A stretch of DNA of 64,000 nt from Eudorina sp. 2006-703-Eu-15 (lineage: Eukaryota > Chlorophyta > Chlorophyceae > Chlamydomonadales > Volvocaceae): positions 1,092,196 through 1,156,195 of the forward strand of contig BDSI01000029.1 in assembly GCA_003117195.1 (NCBI GenBank), read 5' to 3'. A program made the translations under genes and the position numbers. Below, in pieces: positions 20,155-32,000 of this stretch (the first letter of the stretch is position 1; every line of letters begins with the position of its first letter). The notes below the pieces were generated by a model. It did no database searches, was not told where the DNA came from, and saw only the letters and a program-made list of their open reading frames with translations.

Positions 20155-23100
20155 ATGGTCATGGACGGTGAAGGTCAAAGCAAGGCATCTTTGGAGGCGT
20201 CGTCTGATGCGAAAGCAACAACTTGGCGGGACCTTCCAGATCATCTTCTAGAGGTGTGGAATGGTAGTAGCGATTTACCCGTTTGAACGGAACATAATGG
20301 TCGGGTTATGGTACAACTGACTTGAAGTGCCCTGACTCCAAGAGTTGGTCAGGCGGCGCAACGCCGCGGGGCGGTTGCTTGCGGCGGACCGGCACAGGAA
20401 GTTTCATCAAGCTGTGACCAAATCGGATCTTGGTGCACCCACAGGCGGTCGGTGCCCATGTGTACGGCTACGACTACTTGACCTCGCGCCTCGTCTGCCA
20501 CGCATGGCGTCGGGCGCTGTCCCCCGTCACACGGACTGTGAAGGTGCGCTGCGGAAGCATCGGGAGGAACAGGAGGAGGAGCAGGAGGAGCCGGCGGTGT
20601 TTGTGACCCGTCGCCCCGATGTTCTCGTGCAAAGACGCCCATTGTCCGTCGCGGTTAGCTTGACCCTAACCTGCAACAACGTCAGGGCGACCGAAGAGTG
20701 CGGCCATGCAGCGCCGCTCATCGGACGCTGTGCGCCACGCACTAACTGCAAGATACAGCACCAGCATCAGCAGCAGGGGGGGTTGCAACGAATGGGTAGG
20801 GCAGGGCAAAGCAGTGGGGATTCACGAAGGGTGCGGTCGTCCGGGCGCACCTGTCGAACCGGCATTGCTCAAGAGGGGGTCACGAAGGGGGGGGCTAAGC
20901 TCCGTCTTGTTCGCGCCCACCCTTCCGTTGTCACAGCACGGTGTTAGGTTGCAGTGTCTCCGCCGCCACAGCCATCCCGCCCAGCCTCTCCTGTTGCCGC
21001 CGCTGCTGCTGCTGCTGGCCGCTGCCCGCCGCACGTCGCCATGCGCTCCTCCTCCTATCTGTCATTCGTTCGGTCTGCTGCTGTTGGCTGGCTGGCTGGC
21101 CCGCAGGTGCACCTGCACCACCGCCATCTCGACCCCAGGACCCGGCTGCGAGCCGTGCAGGAGGCCTTTCCCAGGTGCGTGTGTGTGTGTGTGTGGGGGG
21201 GGGGTGATGTGATGAACCTCAAACCAGGGGGGGCGATCTGTGTGGGTGCGCGCGAATGGAACCCTGCGGAGGCGGTACACGGAAGCAGCGTTGGGCGTGT
21301 TGAAGCCCACAAACCACCCCGGGCTACCAATTGTCTACCAGTTTCCTATGTATAACCCGTGGCGCCCCCCACCGGGTGTGGCCGGGTCCGTTCTGGGGCT
21401 TACATTCGCTTTGGTCCTCCCCGCTTCCCCCCTCCCAACAGGGCGAGCCGCATGGTGATGTACGTGGATGCCAACACGGACCGGGAGGAGGCGGATCTGC
21501 AGGTGGGCGTGTGCGGTGTGTGCGTGTGCGCGTGCGCGTGCATAAGAGAGCTGAGCCGCGAGAAACGCGTGTGTTTTGTCGTACTCCACATCATCCTCGC
21601 ACCTTGCTGGCGCGTCCGATCGCGCTGTCCGGGACACTCTCTGCGCACACGGCTCGACCCCTGTGTGCCAATCAAGACAGCGAACCCGCAAAAACGTCAC
21701 CGTGGCAAACCCCCCTCAATCAATCCCTCTTCACCGGACCTTTGCTCTGGCAGCAGCGCAAGTTTGAATGTGTCTACCGATTTCCTATACTCCCCTCAAT
21801 CCACCAATTTCCTGTACCTTCTCGGGTGAGGTGAGGTGAGGTCCGTCCCCGCCTCACCGCCTCCCACCTGGCGGGTCAGACCGGTCATACCGTCTCCGGG
21901 CCATCTCCCCCCGCGGCCGTAAGCGCAGTCCCGTGGGGCCCCCCCGTCTGACATGTGCCCCCGGCCCTGGGGCCCCTGGCCCCGGCCCTGCCCTCCTGGC
22001 CCCGCTTGCTGTCTCTTTGTCCTTGTCTGCGTCTCTCTCTACGTCGGTCCCCAGAGGGCGTGTTCGGCCACCCTCCAAGCAATGGCGGACACGACGGCCG
22101 CCGAATCCTCATCGGCCCACCCGCCGCACCCACCCGGGCGGCAGCCCCAACCGCAGCCCGAGCAGGCGCAGCAGCACGCGCTGGCCCAGCAGCCGCAGCC
22201 GCACGGGCAGCCGGATGCGGGGGGCAGAAGCTTGGGGCGATGTGCTGGCGGCAGCGACGCCGGCGGCGGTGGGCCGGGTCCTCCAGGGGGGGTTCCGTGG
22301 GGGTCACCGCCGGACCGCGCCGGGGACCGCCGGGATGATGGCCACGGTGATGCCGCCGCCGCCGCCCTCGCCGCCGCCGCCGCCCCACCCGCCGGCAGCC
22401 TGACGTGGCAGTTCATGTCGGTGACTGTGGGCGCCTCCGTGCTGCCGCTCAATCGGGACCAGCTGGACGCCACCACACACCGCCTCATCACCAGCTGCCA
22501 GTGGGTCGGCCAGCAGGTGGGGCGGATGGGCGAGTGGGCGGGTGGGTGGGCGGTGCATGGGTGGGGCGGATGGGCGGGGCGAGGTAATGCAGGTACTCTG
22601 TAACACACCCATCCGCCTTGCCCTCCTGGAGTTTGTCTTTGGTCTACCAGTTCGTTTACCGCTATGCCTGTCCTCGAGATCTTGGCACTTGGTATTCTCA
22701 TCCATTCTCCACCGGATCTTTGCCCTGGCAGTGACAGCAGTTTGCAGCAAGCAACCGATTCTCGCTGCTCCCTCATGCCCTCCCGTACAAGTCCCCGGTG
22801 GCCTCTTTCGGCCCCCTGCTTTGGGCATTCTACAACTCCATGCATCCATTCCGCCAACCATTCCGCCAACCATTCCGCCAACCATTCCGCCAACCATTCC
22901 GCCAACCATTCCGCCAACCATTCCGCCAACCATTCCGCCAACCATTCCGCCAACCATTCCGCCAACCATTCCTCCGTTCCTCACACCGTTCCTCACACCG
23001 TTCCTCACACCGTTCCTCACACCCACATCCTGGGTTCATTCCGGGCTTGTGTTGTCTCTCCGACCCTCGTCCCACCACATTCATCCACCCTACCATCCAC

Positions 23101-26100
23101 CCATCTTCCCGTTTCTTACTCCCACCGCCTTGTGGCTCCCCTGCGCAGCTGGGCAGCGCCTTCGCTGCGGCTCAGCCGTATTTCCGCCGCCTTCGCCACC
23201 TGACCACCCTGGATCTGACCGCGGACTCGGCGCTGCTGGCGGCCGTGCTGCTGCAGCTGGCCCAGCCGGGGGCCCTCCCTGGCCTCACGGAGCTGCGGTT
23301 CACGCGGACGGAGGCCTCCCGGGGGGCGCTGGGGAGGTGGCTGGGGGCGGCGCAGGGCGCGGGCGGCACAGCGGCGGCGGAGATGGCGACGGCTCTGGAG
23401 GCGCTGGTGGCGCTGACGGGGCTGCGGGCGCTCTCGTTGAATACGGGTGAGTACGAGGGGGATATGACCCGCGGGTCGGCGAGGTGGTGTCGGTGGGCAA
23501 TAATCGTGGCGTTGTGTTTGGCACGGCGCTTGGCCGGGCCACGGGGGGACCCTCAGCCGCGAAAGAGGAATGCTGTCAGGAGCCGGTCATGTACCCTTTG
23601 ATTCAGCACCAAAGTGACGACAACCGATGCGGGTGGCGTTAAAAGGCCGAACGCGGGCACAGCGGCGCTATCCTGCGCTGCCCCGCGGTGACGATGCCCA
23701 TACCGCCATACGTCTGTAGGGCGTGTGAGTGGCTGAGTGGAGCCCGACTCGCGGGGAGTCCCAGGCCCGGGGGAGACCGTCCCTCGCCCTCGCCCTCCCG
23801 GAGGTTGTCTCGCCACTCCCGTCCTGGGTTGCCTGTTCGTCTCAACCTCAACCGCCTCGCGCCGCATCCCGCGCTGGGGCCGCCTCCGTCTCCACCCGGG
23901 CCCTGCTGAAACCAACCAGGGTGGAACCTAGAGCGACCCCGTCCCCCTTCCCATTGGCATGCCCCCGCGTGTTGAGTCCCTCTCCCGCGTGTGAGTCCCT
24001 CTCCTACGCGACAGTCCCCGCAGCAACCCAGAGGGTCTCCCCTGATGTGGGTTGTGATGTGTGATGTGACGGGGGATTGGGGGCGCCGCAGGCCTCCCTG
24101 GATTGCCCTCGTGCGTGTCGCGGCTGTCGCTGCTGGGTTCCCTGGAGCTGCACCACAGCGGCCGCGGGGTGGCGGTGGTGGAGGACGTGGGGCTGCTGGC
24201 GGCGCTGACGGGGCTGTCGTCCCTAAAGCTGAGGTGCGGAGGACGGGGCAGGGCAGGGGGGAGGACCGGCGAGGAGCGGCCGAGCGGTGTAGAGGGCGCA
24301 CTTGTGGATTGCTGGTGGTGCGAAGGAAGTGGAGCGAAGGAAGTTACAAGTGGGGAGACGGGGGCTGCAGTGTGGGCTGGAAGGTTTTGGTGGTCTGGAT
24401 TGAGGGGGAGAGGGGCGGATAGTGACAGTGATGAGGAGCAACGTCCTGCCAATTATCCTATGCTGGCGCAGTTCCGATTTCGTGCATAATGTGTGCTTCG
24501 AGGTTGCGTCTGCCAACTACGGTACCCTCCCGCAACAAAGACGCCTGGAGGCGGCGCGCCTTGTGATGAACGAGACAGGACGGGATGGAACGCAGCGAGG
24601 TTTTGAGGTCGCTCAAGGGTAGGGAACTAGGGATAAGGTCACGGCAACCGGGTCCCGTGGCCGGTTGCACCTGGCGGCAAGGAGTCCTTGCGTCCAAGGG
24701 CCCGACCCGGCCGCACCCGGCCCGGCCCCTCCCTGCCCTGGGGCTCCCTCGCAGGTATGTGGCCCTCAGCCAGCTGTGGCAGCTGACCCGCCTCACCGCC
24801 CTGACCTCCCTGGACCTCACTCTGCGGGGCTACTTCTCCGGCGAGGGGGGCCCCGACGGCGAGGACGAGGGGGAGGAGGCGGACGAGCTGGATGCGGTGA
24901 TGGAGGAGGACTGGCTGGAGGCGGGGCTCGACCACCTCCACAACCACCAGCCACCTTACCCGAACGCGCAGGCGGCAGCGGCAGGCATTTACCCGCCGCC
25001 GCTGCCGCCGCTGCATCAACACCCGCAGCTCCCGCACCAGCTGCATGTCGATTTCATCGTCCCGCACGGGGTGCAGCAGACAGCGGCGGCAGCGGCGGCC
25101 CAAGTGGGGTTGCACGCGTTGCCCTGGCCGCTGCAGCCACATGCACCACCTGCGGCGGCTGTGGCTGCACTGGCTCCCGGAGCGCAGGGCTCCGTGCAGC
25201 CGCCGCCGCCGCCCCCGGCGGGGACGGGGGCGGGGGCAACGCTGCACGCGGCCCCGCACCAGCCTGCCAACCCTCAGGGTCTGTCAGCCCCCTGGCTAAA
25301 CCCCGTGTCGGCCTTGCTCCTTAGCCCCTCGCTTTACGAAGGCGAGAACCTGGACCTCCATCAGCATCAGCACCACCACCACCACCAGCAACAACCGCAT
25401 CCACCCGCGGCAGCCACCGCCTCCTCCGTCGGCAGTTCCGCAGGGGCCGCCACAGCCTCGGCCTGGGCGGCCCTGGGGGGGCCCTCAGGCTCCGGAACCT
25501 CGGGTGCCGGCCCGCTGGCGGCATCCGCCGCTCCAGGGGTTTCGTGCGCTGCGGGCTTCCCCATGTCGGCCTCAGACCCGATGCCCGGGAACGGCCCCAT
25601 CCCCCATGTGACCCATTGCCCGCGGACTCGACTCGCTTCAGCGGCTCCTGCAATACCCGCTGCCACCTCCGGGGGCCCTGGTGGTGGCGGCGCCAACCAA
25701 AGCGGGGGGGCCTTCGGGTCATGCGGGGGGGCCTTCGGGTCATGGCTGCACGGCGGTTTCCTGAACGAGGGGGACAGCGACTCGGAGGGCGCCCTCACCT
25801 TCAGTCTGGGCTCCTCGGCCGCCGCTAGTGACCTGCGGCCCGAGGAGGAGTGCGGCGTCGGCAGCGGCGCCGGCGGCCTCGACGCCGCCGCCGGCAGTGT
25901 GGGCAGCGGCGGCGGCGGCGGCAGGGACAGTGGGGGCCCAGCCCCTGATGCTCCCGACCGCGAGGGTGGACCGGGGGCCGCGACCGCGTCCGTTGGCCTC
26001 CGCGGACGTACGACGGTGACGTCAGCGCCGGCGGAGGGAGCCGCGACGCCGGCCCCGTCTAGGCCGATGGTGGGGGCGGCGCCGCGGGCGTCAGAACCCC

Positions 26101-28988
26101 CGACGGCGGGACCGTCCGGAACGGCGGGGGAGGCGATGGACGTCGTCATGGCAGCAACCCCATGCCGCGGGTCAGCACCAGCAGCGTCAGATGCGTCGCC
26201 GGGTTCCGCAGTGGAGGAAGCTGGCGGCAGCTGCGGCGGTGCTGGTGGCGGCGGCGACACCGCCGAGGGCATGGATCTGGGGACCGGCGGCGACGCCAGG
26301 GGGGGCGGCGCGCCCTCGACCTCGGACGTCGCACACCTGTTGCAGTGGTGCAGCAGGACTGGTTCCGCGGCCACCGCCGCCGACAACCGGTGTCTTGCGG
26401 TGGCCCCGTCCGAGGCGGGTCCCGGGCGAGGGTGCGAGCAGGGCGGGGGCGATGTCGATGAGGCCATGCCGGATGCGCAAGCTGCTGCCGACGACGGGGC
26501 GGCAGGGGCCTCGGGCGGGGAGCCGCTGCTGCCGCCGCTGCCACCTGCGCCCGTACCTCTGCCGCAGCCGGCCGGGGAAGACGTGGCTATGGCGGCTCTG
26601 CAGCAACAGGGCGGGGCCGGGGCTGGAGGGTTCGCAGCACAAGCAGTGCCCCTAGTCTTAGGCGGCGGCCCAGGAGCTGGAGAGGGGGAGGTGCTGCTGC
26701 AGGCAGCAGACCAGGCGGATGCCGCGGAGGAAGGCGAGGAAGCCACTGACGAGGAGGAGGTGGGGGCGGAGGAGGCTCAGGCGGCGGAGCACGAGGCGGC
26801 GGTCAGCTCGGCGCTGTGGCGGGTGGTGGCGGCGCTGCCGGGGCTACGATCGCTCAATGTCAACGCCTGGCAGGAGGTGGGGCCCGGGGGACAGGCGGGC
26901 GGGTGGGGGCCGGGGGTTGGAGGGTGATGGGGTGTATACGGTAGCTCATTGGCAGGCAGAAGTAGGGGTAGGGATGGGTGTTGGTGGGGGTGTCAGTAGT
27001 AGTCGTGGGCGTGGGGGTCGCAGTGCGGCCAGTTGGGTGGTTTTAGGGTGGGCGCCAGCAGCGGCCCTAACCCCCCGGCGTGTCTGGGCTGTCTCCTTGA
27101 CTCTAAACCCCGGCAGTGCACTGTCGGACACCTGTCCCGCCAGTTGTTTGGACCGGAGCGGCTGCTGCTGCTGCTGCTGGCGCTGCGGGCCCTCGTCACG
27201 TCGTCAGCGGCCCCCTCGGGCCATTCGCCCCCACAGCTGCCGCTGCCGGGTACCAGCCAGTATCGCTGATGTGCGCCCACTGGACCCCCTCCCCAACCGC
27301 CCCCAACCGCCCACTGGACCCCCCCCAACCGCCCCCAACCGCCCACTGGACCCCCTCCCCAACCGCCCCCAACCGCCCACTGGACCCCCCCCCCAACCGC
27401 CCCCAACCGCCCACTGGACCCCCCCCCCCCAACCGCCCCCAACCGCCCACTGGGCCCCCCAACCGCCCACTGGGCCCCGCAGGCCCCCCTGGACGACGAG
27501 CGACTGGGGGAGCTGGCCAAGCTGAGCCTGCCTCCCAGCGGTCAGCTGCCGCTGACTGGCCTGACCTGTCTGGGGCTGCTGCTGCAGGTGGGCGGGTGGA
27601 CGGGTGGGCGGGTGGGTGGGTGGGGACCTCGGGCGGGGGTAGGTTAATGGGGTGAGCACCCCACGTGTTGCACACTTGCTGTGAGAGCGCTCGAGGAGCG
27701 CGACCCGCCTGCGAGCAACACACCCACACACGGCCTACCTTCCACGCCCTGCCGTCCAACCCCCAACCCTCCTCAGGCCTCCAGCGCCTCCTCCCGCCTC
27801 TCCTCGCTGTCCCACCTGACGGCCCTGAAGGACCTCACGCTGGTGGTGGCGCCGCCCCGGGTGAGGGAGGGGCAGGGGGCGGGTGCGGGTGCCACCCCGG
27901 GGGCCGCGAGTCCCCCGCTTGCCTCGGCGCGGCGAGGGATGAGGTTGTGGGGCCCGTTGGATGGGTATCCTCCAAGTGTCGGAGCAGGGCCCCGAAAACC
28001 ACCAGGGCCTTGCCGAGCAGGTTGGCGTCCAGTCCCGTCCGCGTTTCCTGTACAGTACGAACGCCATCGGGCCCATGTGTCGTGACAGGGCAGCGGCAGC
28101 CGCCAGCCGCCACCGGCCGCAGCCGCCGTACAGCTGACCTCGCTGGACACCGAGTACGAGTTGGACGAGCATCCAGGGCATTCAGGGCTGGGAGCGCCTG
28201 GACCCTCTAGCGGGCTGGCTCGCGGGCGTAGCGGTGGCATCAGCGGCGGCGGCGGCGTCAACAGTACGGACGTCGGGAGCGCTGGGTACGACAGGGCATG
28301 CGCCGCCACCGCTACAGCCGTTGGCACGGCGGTCCACGACGTGGCTGTAGCCGACGTGCACCCGGCTGCAGCGGCGACGGCCCTGGAGCGGTCCACGGGG
28401 GCCGGAGGGGTCGTCCGGGTGGACACCGACGTCGACATGGTGTATGATGTCTCCTCGGTACGGCCAGTAACGCCGTCGTGTCGTTTGCCCGTGGCGGACG
28501 CCGCCGCTGCTACTGCCGTACATTCCGGCAGCGGAGGCAGCTATGGCTTGAACGCCTCCGGGACTTCGTCCACTGCTGCCGCCGCCGCCGCCACCGGGGT
28601 GGCCGCAGCGGCGGCGGGCGGCAGTCCCGTGTGCCACCTGGCGGCGCTGACGTCCCTGGAGCGGTTGCGGCTGTACGACGATCCGGGGTTGCTGCCCGTC
28701 GACCAGGATGCCGCCAAGGTGGGGCAGCCAGTGGGTGGATGGGTGGGTGGGTGGGTGGGTCGCCCCGTGCAAAAGGGGGTATAGGACCCCCCCCCCGCAA
28801 AGGGGGGAGCGTCCGGATACGTGAAGTCCTGGGGCGCCTTGAGGTCGTGGCTGAAGAAAATGGTAAAGCTGCAGGACCCTGTCCGTGCACTTGTATTTCG
28901 AAATCCCCCCAACCGTCCCCCTCCGCGCCTCACCGGGGCATCCCACCCTCCCTCCTGCCGTGCACACCCGGGTATGCGATCACAGTCA

Positions 28989-29065
<77 letters not shown>

Positions 29066-32000
29066 GGATGACGTGGGCCCCGACCACCCCATCTTATCGG
29101 TGGTGGACGGGCGCCTGCTGTGCGCACAGCCCATTGGGCTGGGAGATGGAGGGGAAGTGGAATAGGCGAGGGTCTGGGTTGGGAGCGGATTGGTGGTAGG
29201 GAAGGGAGGGGTAAGGCCGCCTAGTCGCAGGCAGAGCCACCGCGGGGGTGACGGGAGGGCCTTTTATCGAGAGGCCGCTGGTGTAGGGTCTAGGAGGAGT
29301 CGCAGGCGAAGGAGTTGGTTGTTGTACGGGCTGGGCGCACTGCGTGAGCTGAGCCGGTGTGGTGCTGCCTCGAGGCGTCCCTAGCCCCGCCGGTGAGCTG
29401 GTAGCTGTTAGCCTAGTCCGTGACCCCCCTGCCGCGTGCGCCCGAGAGGTGGTCCCAGAGCGCTCTCTTGCCTGAGGCCCGCTCGCAGATCCCGCGTGCA
29501 TGCGAGCGCCGAGCGATGGCTGGGGGGCCTTCCTTTTAGCTAGAGGGGATGGGGATGGGCGTGGGTTCTGGTTGTTCCTGGGCTTCGTAGCAGACCCCCT
29601 ACCCGAAAGCCGGATCAGGCCGGGGCTGTAGAGAAGTCTTGTTTGCCTACCGTTTTCAGGCTCCGTGCACGGACCCGCGTGCATGATGCAGCCTTGACTT
29701 GTGAGAGCGCGCGAACGGCACCACCTCCCTTCCCCAGAGGAGGGAGAGGGACCCTAGCGGACCTGCAGCTCTCGGTTGCTTAGGAGGGGGTAGTGGCCCC
29801 TCGCGCCCCTATCCCGCCCGCGGGAGAGAGCTCAGGCGGTCTTTCCGTTGGGGCTGGGCAACAGCCCCTGGCCACGCCAGGCCCGGTCAGATACTTGTAA
29901 CGACACACACACATAGTGTAATAATAACACATAATGTAATAATAACACATATATGTAATAATGATAATAATAACAATATATTAATATATATTATGATATA
30001 TTATATAAAATTTTTATTTTATATATATTATGTAAAGTTATATTACATAATATATTAGATATTTATAAAAAAAATAATTTAATACAATATAATATAATAT
30101 AATAAAAAATATAATAATAACACATATATGTAATAATAACACATAGTGCAAACCATAGCCCCATCATGGAGCGCCCGACTGCATACCCGGACCCAGCAAG
30201 GCCTGACGTGTGCGAGATGCCTCGCTCTGGCTCAGCTGGGCAGGCAGGCCTGCCGGATGGTGCAACCTTAGCTAGCACGATTAGGTTGGGACGCGGGACC
30301 AGGCTAATCTTACCGCACCATGCAGGGGCGCGTCTCCGAATTGCTGAGGAACGCGCCCCGGATGCTGCAAGGACTTGAGGAGGTTGAACAGCGGACTGCA
30401 AGGCGCAGACCGCCCGGGATGGGCTTCTGCCCATTCCCTTGAGGGGGCACAGCTGTCACCGATCCTCAGGGATCGGGCGAGCGCCCTTGGTTGAGAGCGA
30501 GGGGACAGAGGCCCCTTACGCCCCTTACCGCCGTATCCGGGGGAGAGTGCTTCGGCGGTCTCCCGTATGGGGCGGGTTAGCGCCCCCGGCCAGCGTCGGC
30601 CCGGCAGATATGTAACGATTCACACACACACGGACTTATACACACACAGAGTGTGTGTGCGTGTGTCCCCGCTGCCTCTCCTGGTCCCCGCTGCCCCCCG
30701 CTGCTACCTCCGCTCCCCCCCCCTTCCCCCGCCCCAGCTGCTGTCCCGGTCCTGGAGCCGGCTCAACGACATCTACATCCTGGGCGCCATCACACTGCGC
30801 CGCTCCGCCGGACTGCTGTTCAGCCGCCTGGCGCACCTGGACCTCTTCAACCAGGTGGGGGCTTGGGGGCTGAGGGAGGGGACCGGCCCAGAGGGTCATG
30901 GAGACGCGTGCAGGGGGATGCAGGGGGCCGCAGAAGGGTCTAGGGTTGGTTTGTCAGGATAAGGAACGGCTTGTCAGCGTACGGCACGGTATGGGGGTTG
31001 GGGTCAGGCCAACCCTGGGGCCCGACATGAGGGGCGGGAGGGATGTCCTGATCGCGATCGTGATGTGGGGGAAAGAAGCGGCCGTTGGGGTTGGGGAATG
31101 GACACGGCACGCAACGGACATGCGCAGTGGAAAACTGACCCCGGTAGCCCGTTGGGGCGCTGCTGCTGCTGCTGCTGCTGCCGCTGCCGCAGACCGCCTC
31201 GGCGCCGTACAGGCTGCAGCTGCAGCACCTGCCGCCCTCCCTGAGGGCGCTGGGTGTCCAGAACTCGGTGCTGGAGGGGGCGGACAGGGCGGGCCAACTT
31301 AAGGTAATGGATCTGTATCTAGATCTGGATCTGGGCTTCTGGGGTTTAAAAAAACGCCCAGACACACCCAGCCCGGCGACAAATACTGACCAACGATAAT
31401 CACCGGTACCTGCAAGGCAAAGGAGGAAACGCAGGCCAAAGCAAAGAAGCCGCGCCACCACCGGCGGCGCCATGCAAGTGCAAAAAAAACCGAAAGAGCA
31501 TCATGCAACCAAAACCCAACCCGGAATGATTACCTGTAATGAAGAGCACCAAATTGAAGACCAGCAGCCAGAGCGGGCGAAATGGAAAGGGGAAGACGAA
31601 TTTGAAGTGAGGAACGACCAAGCAAAACAAAATGACAGTGCAATACAGCAGAGAGGGCAAAAACACATGAAGCGAACCGGTGGTGGCGCGGCGGAAGAGA
31701 ACAGAGCATGCAACCGCAGAGGTTATGAAATGTGGGTTGTGTACGACCGGTACGGGGAGTGTACGACATGTACGGCAGCGGGTATGGCAGCGGGCTTCTG
31801 GGGTGTTGTTAGGGCCAATGTCGGAAGGTTGGGGGGTACGGAGCAGGGGGCGCATGCGGGGGGCCGGGGGGCTATAGGAAATTGGTAGACATTTTCAATT
31901 GCGCTGCTGGCGGGGGCCTGGGGGTGAGGGTGGGGCAGCAGCCCCGACGGACTGGGGAGGAGGGGAGATTGGGGGCCTGAGCAGCAGCCTGCTGGGTTGG

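Noticed and set aside
22846..23030. CRISPR-like array of short repeats
   Set aside because: The units are 12 bp and directly adjacent, with no unique spacers. This is a minisatellite in a eukaryotic intron.
25367..26746. 459-residue minus-strand ORF opposite the large F-box/LRR exon
   Set aside because: It is a shadow of a GC-rich exon. The plus-strand frame starts and ends with LRR sequence and has splice sites in phase.
31472..31888. 138-residue plus-strand ORF
   Set aside because: It falls within the intron between two phase-consistent LRR exons and has no recognisable feature.
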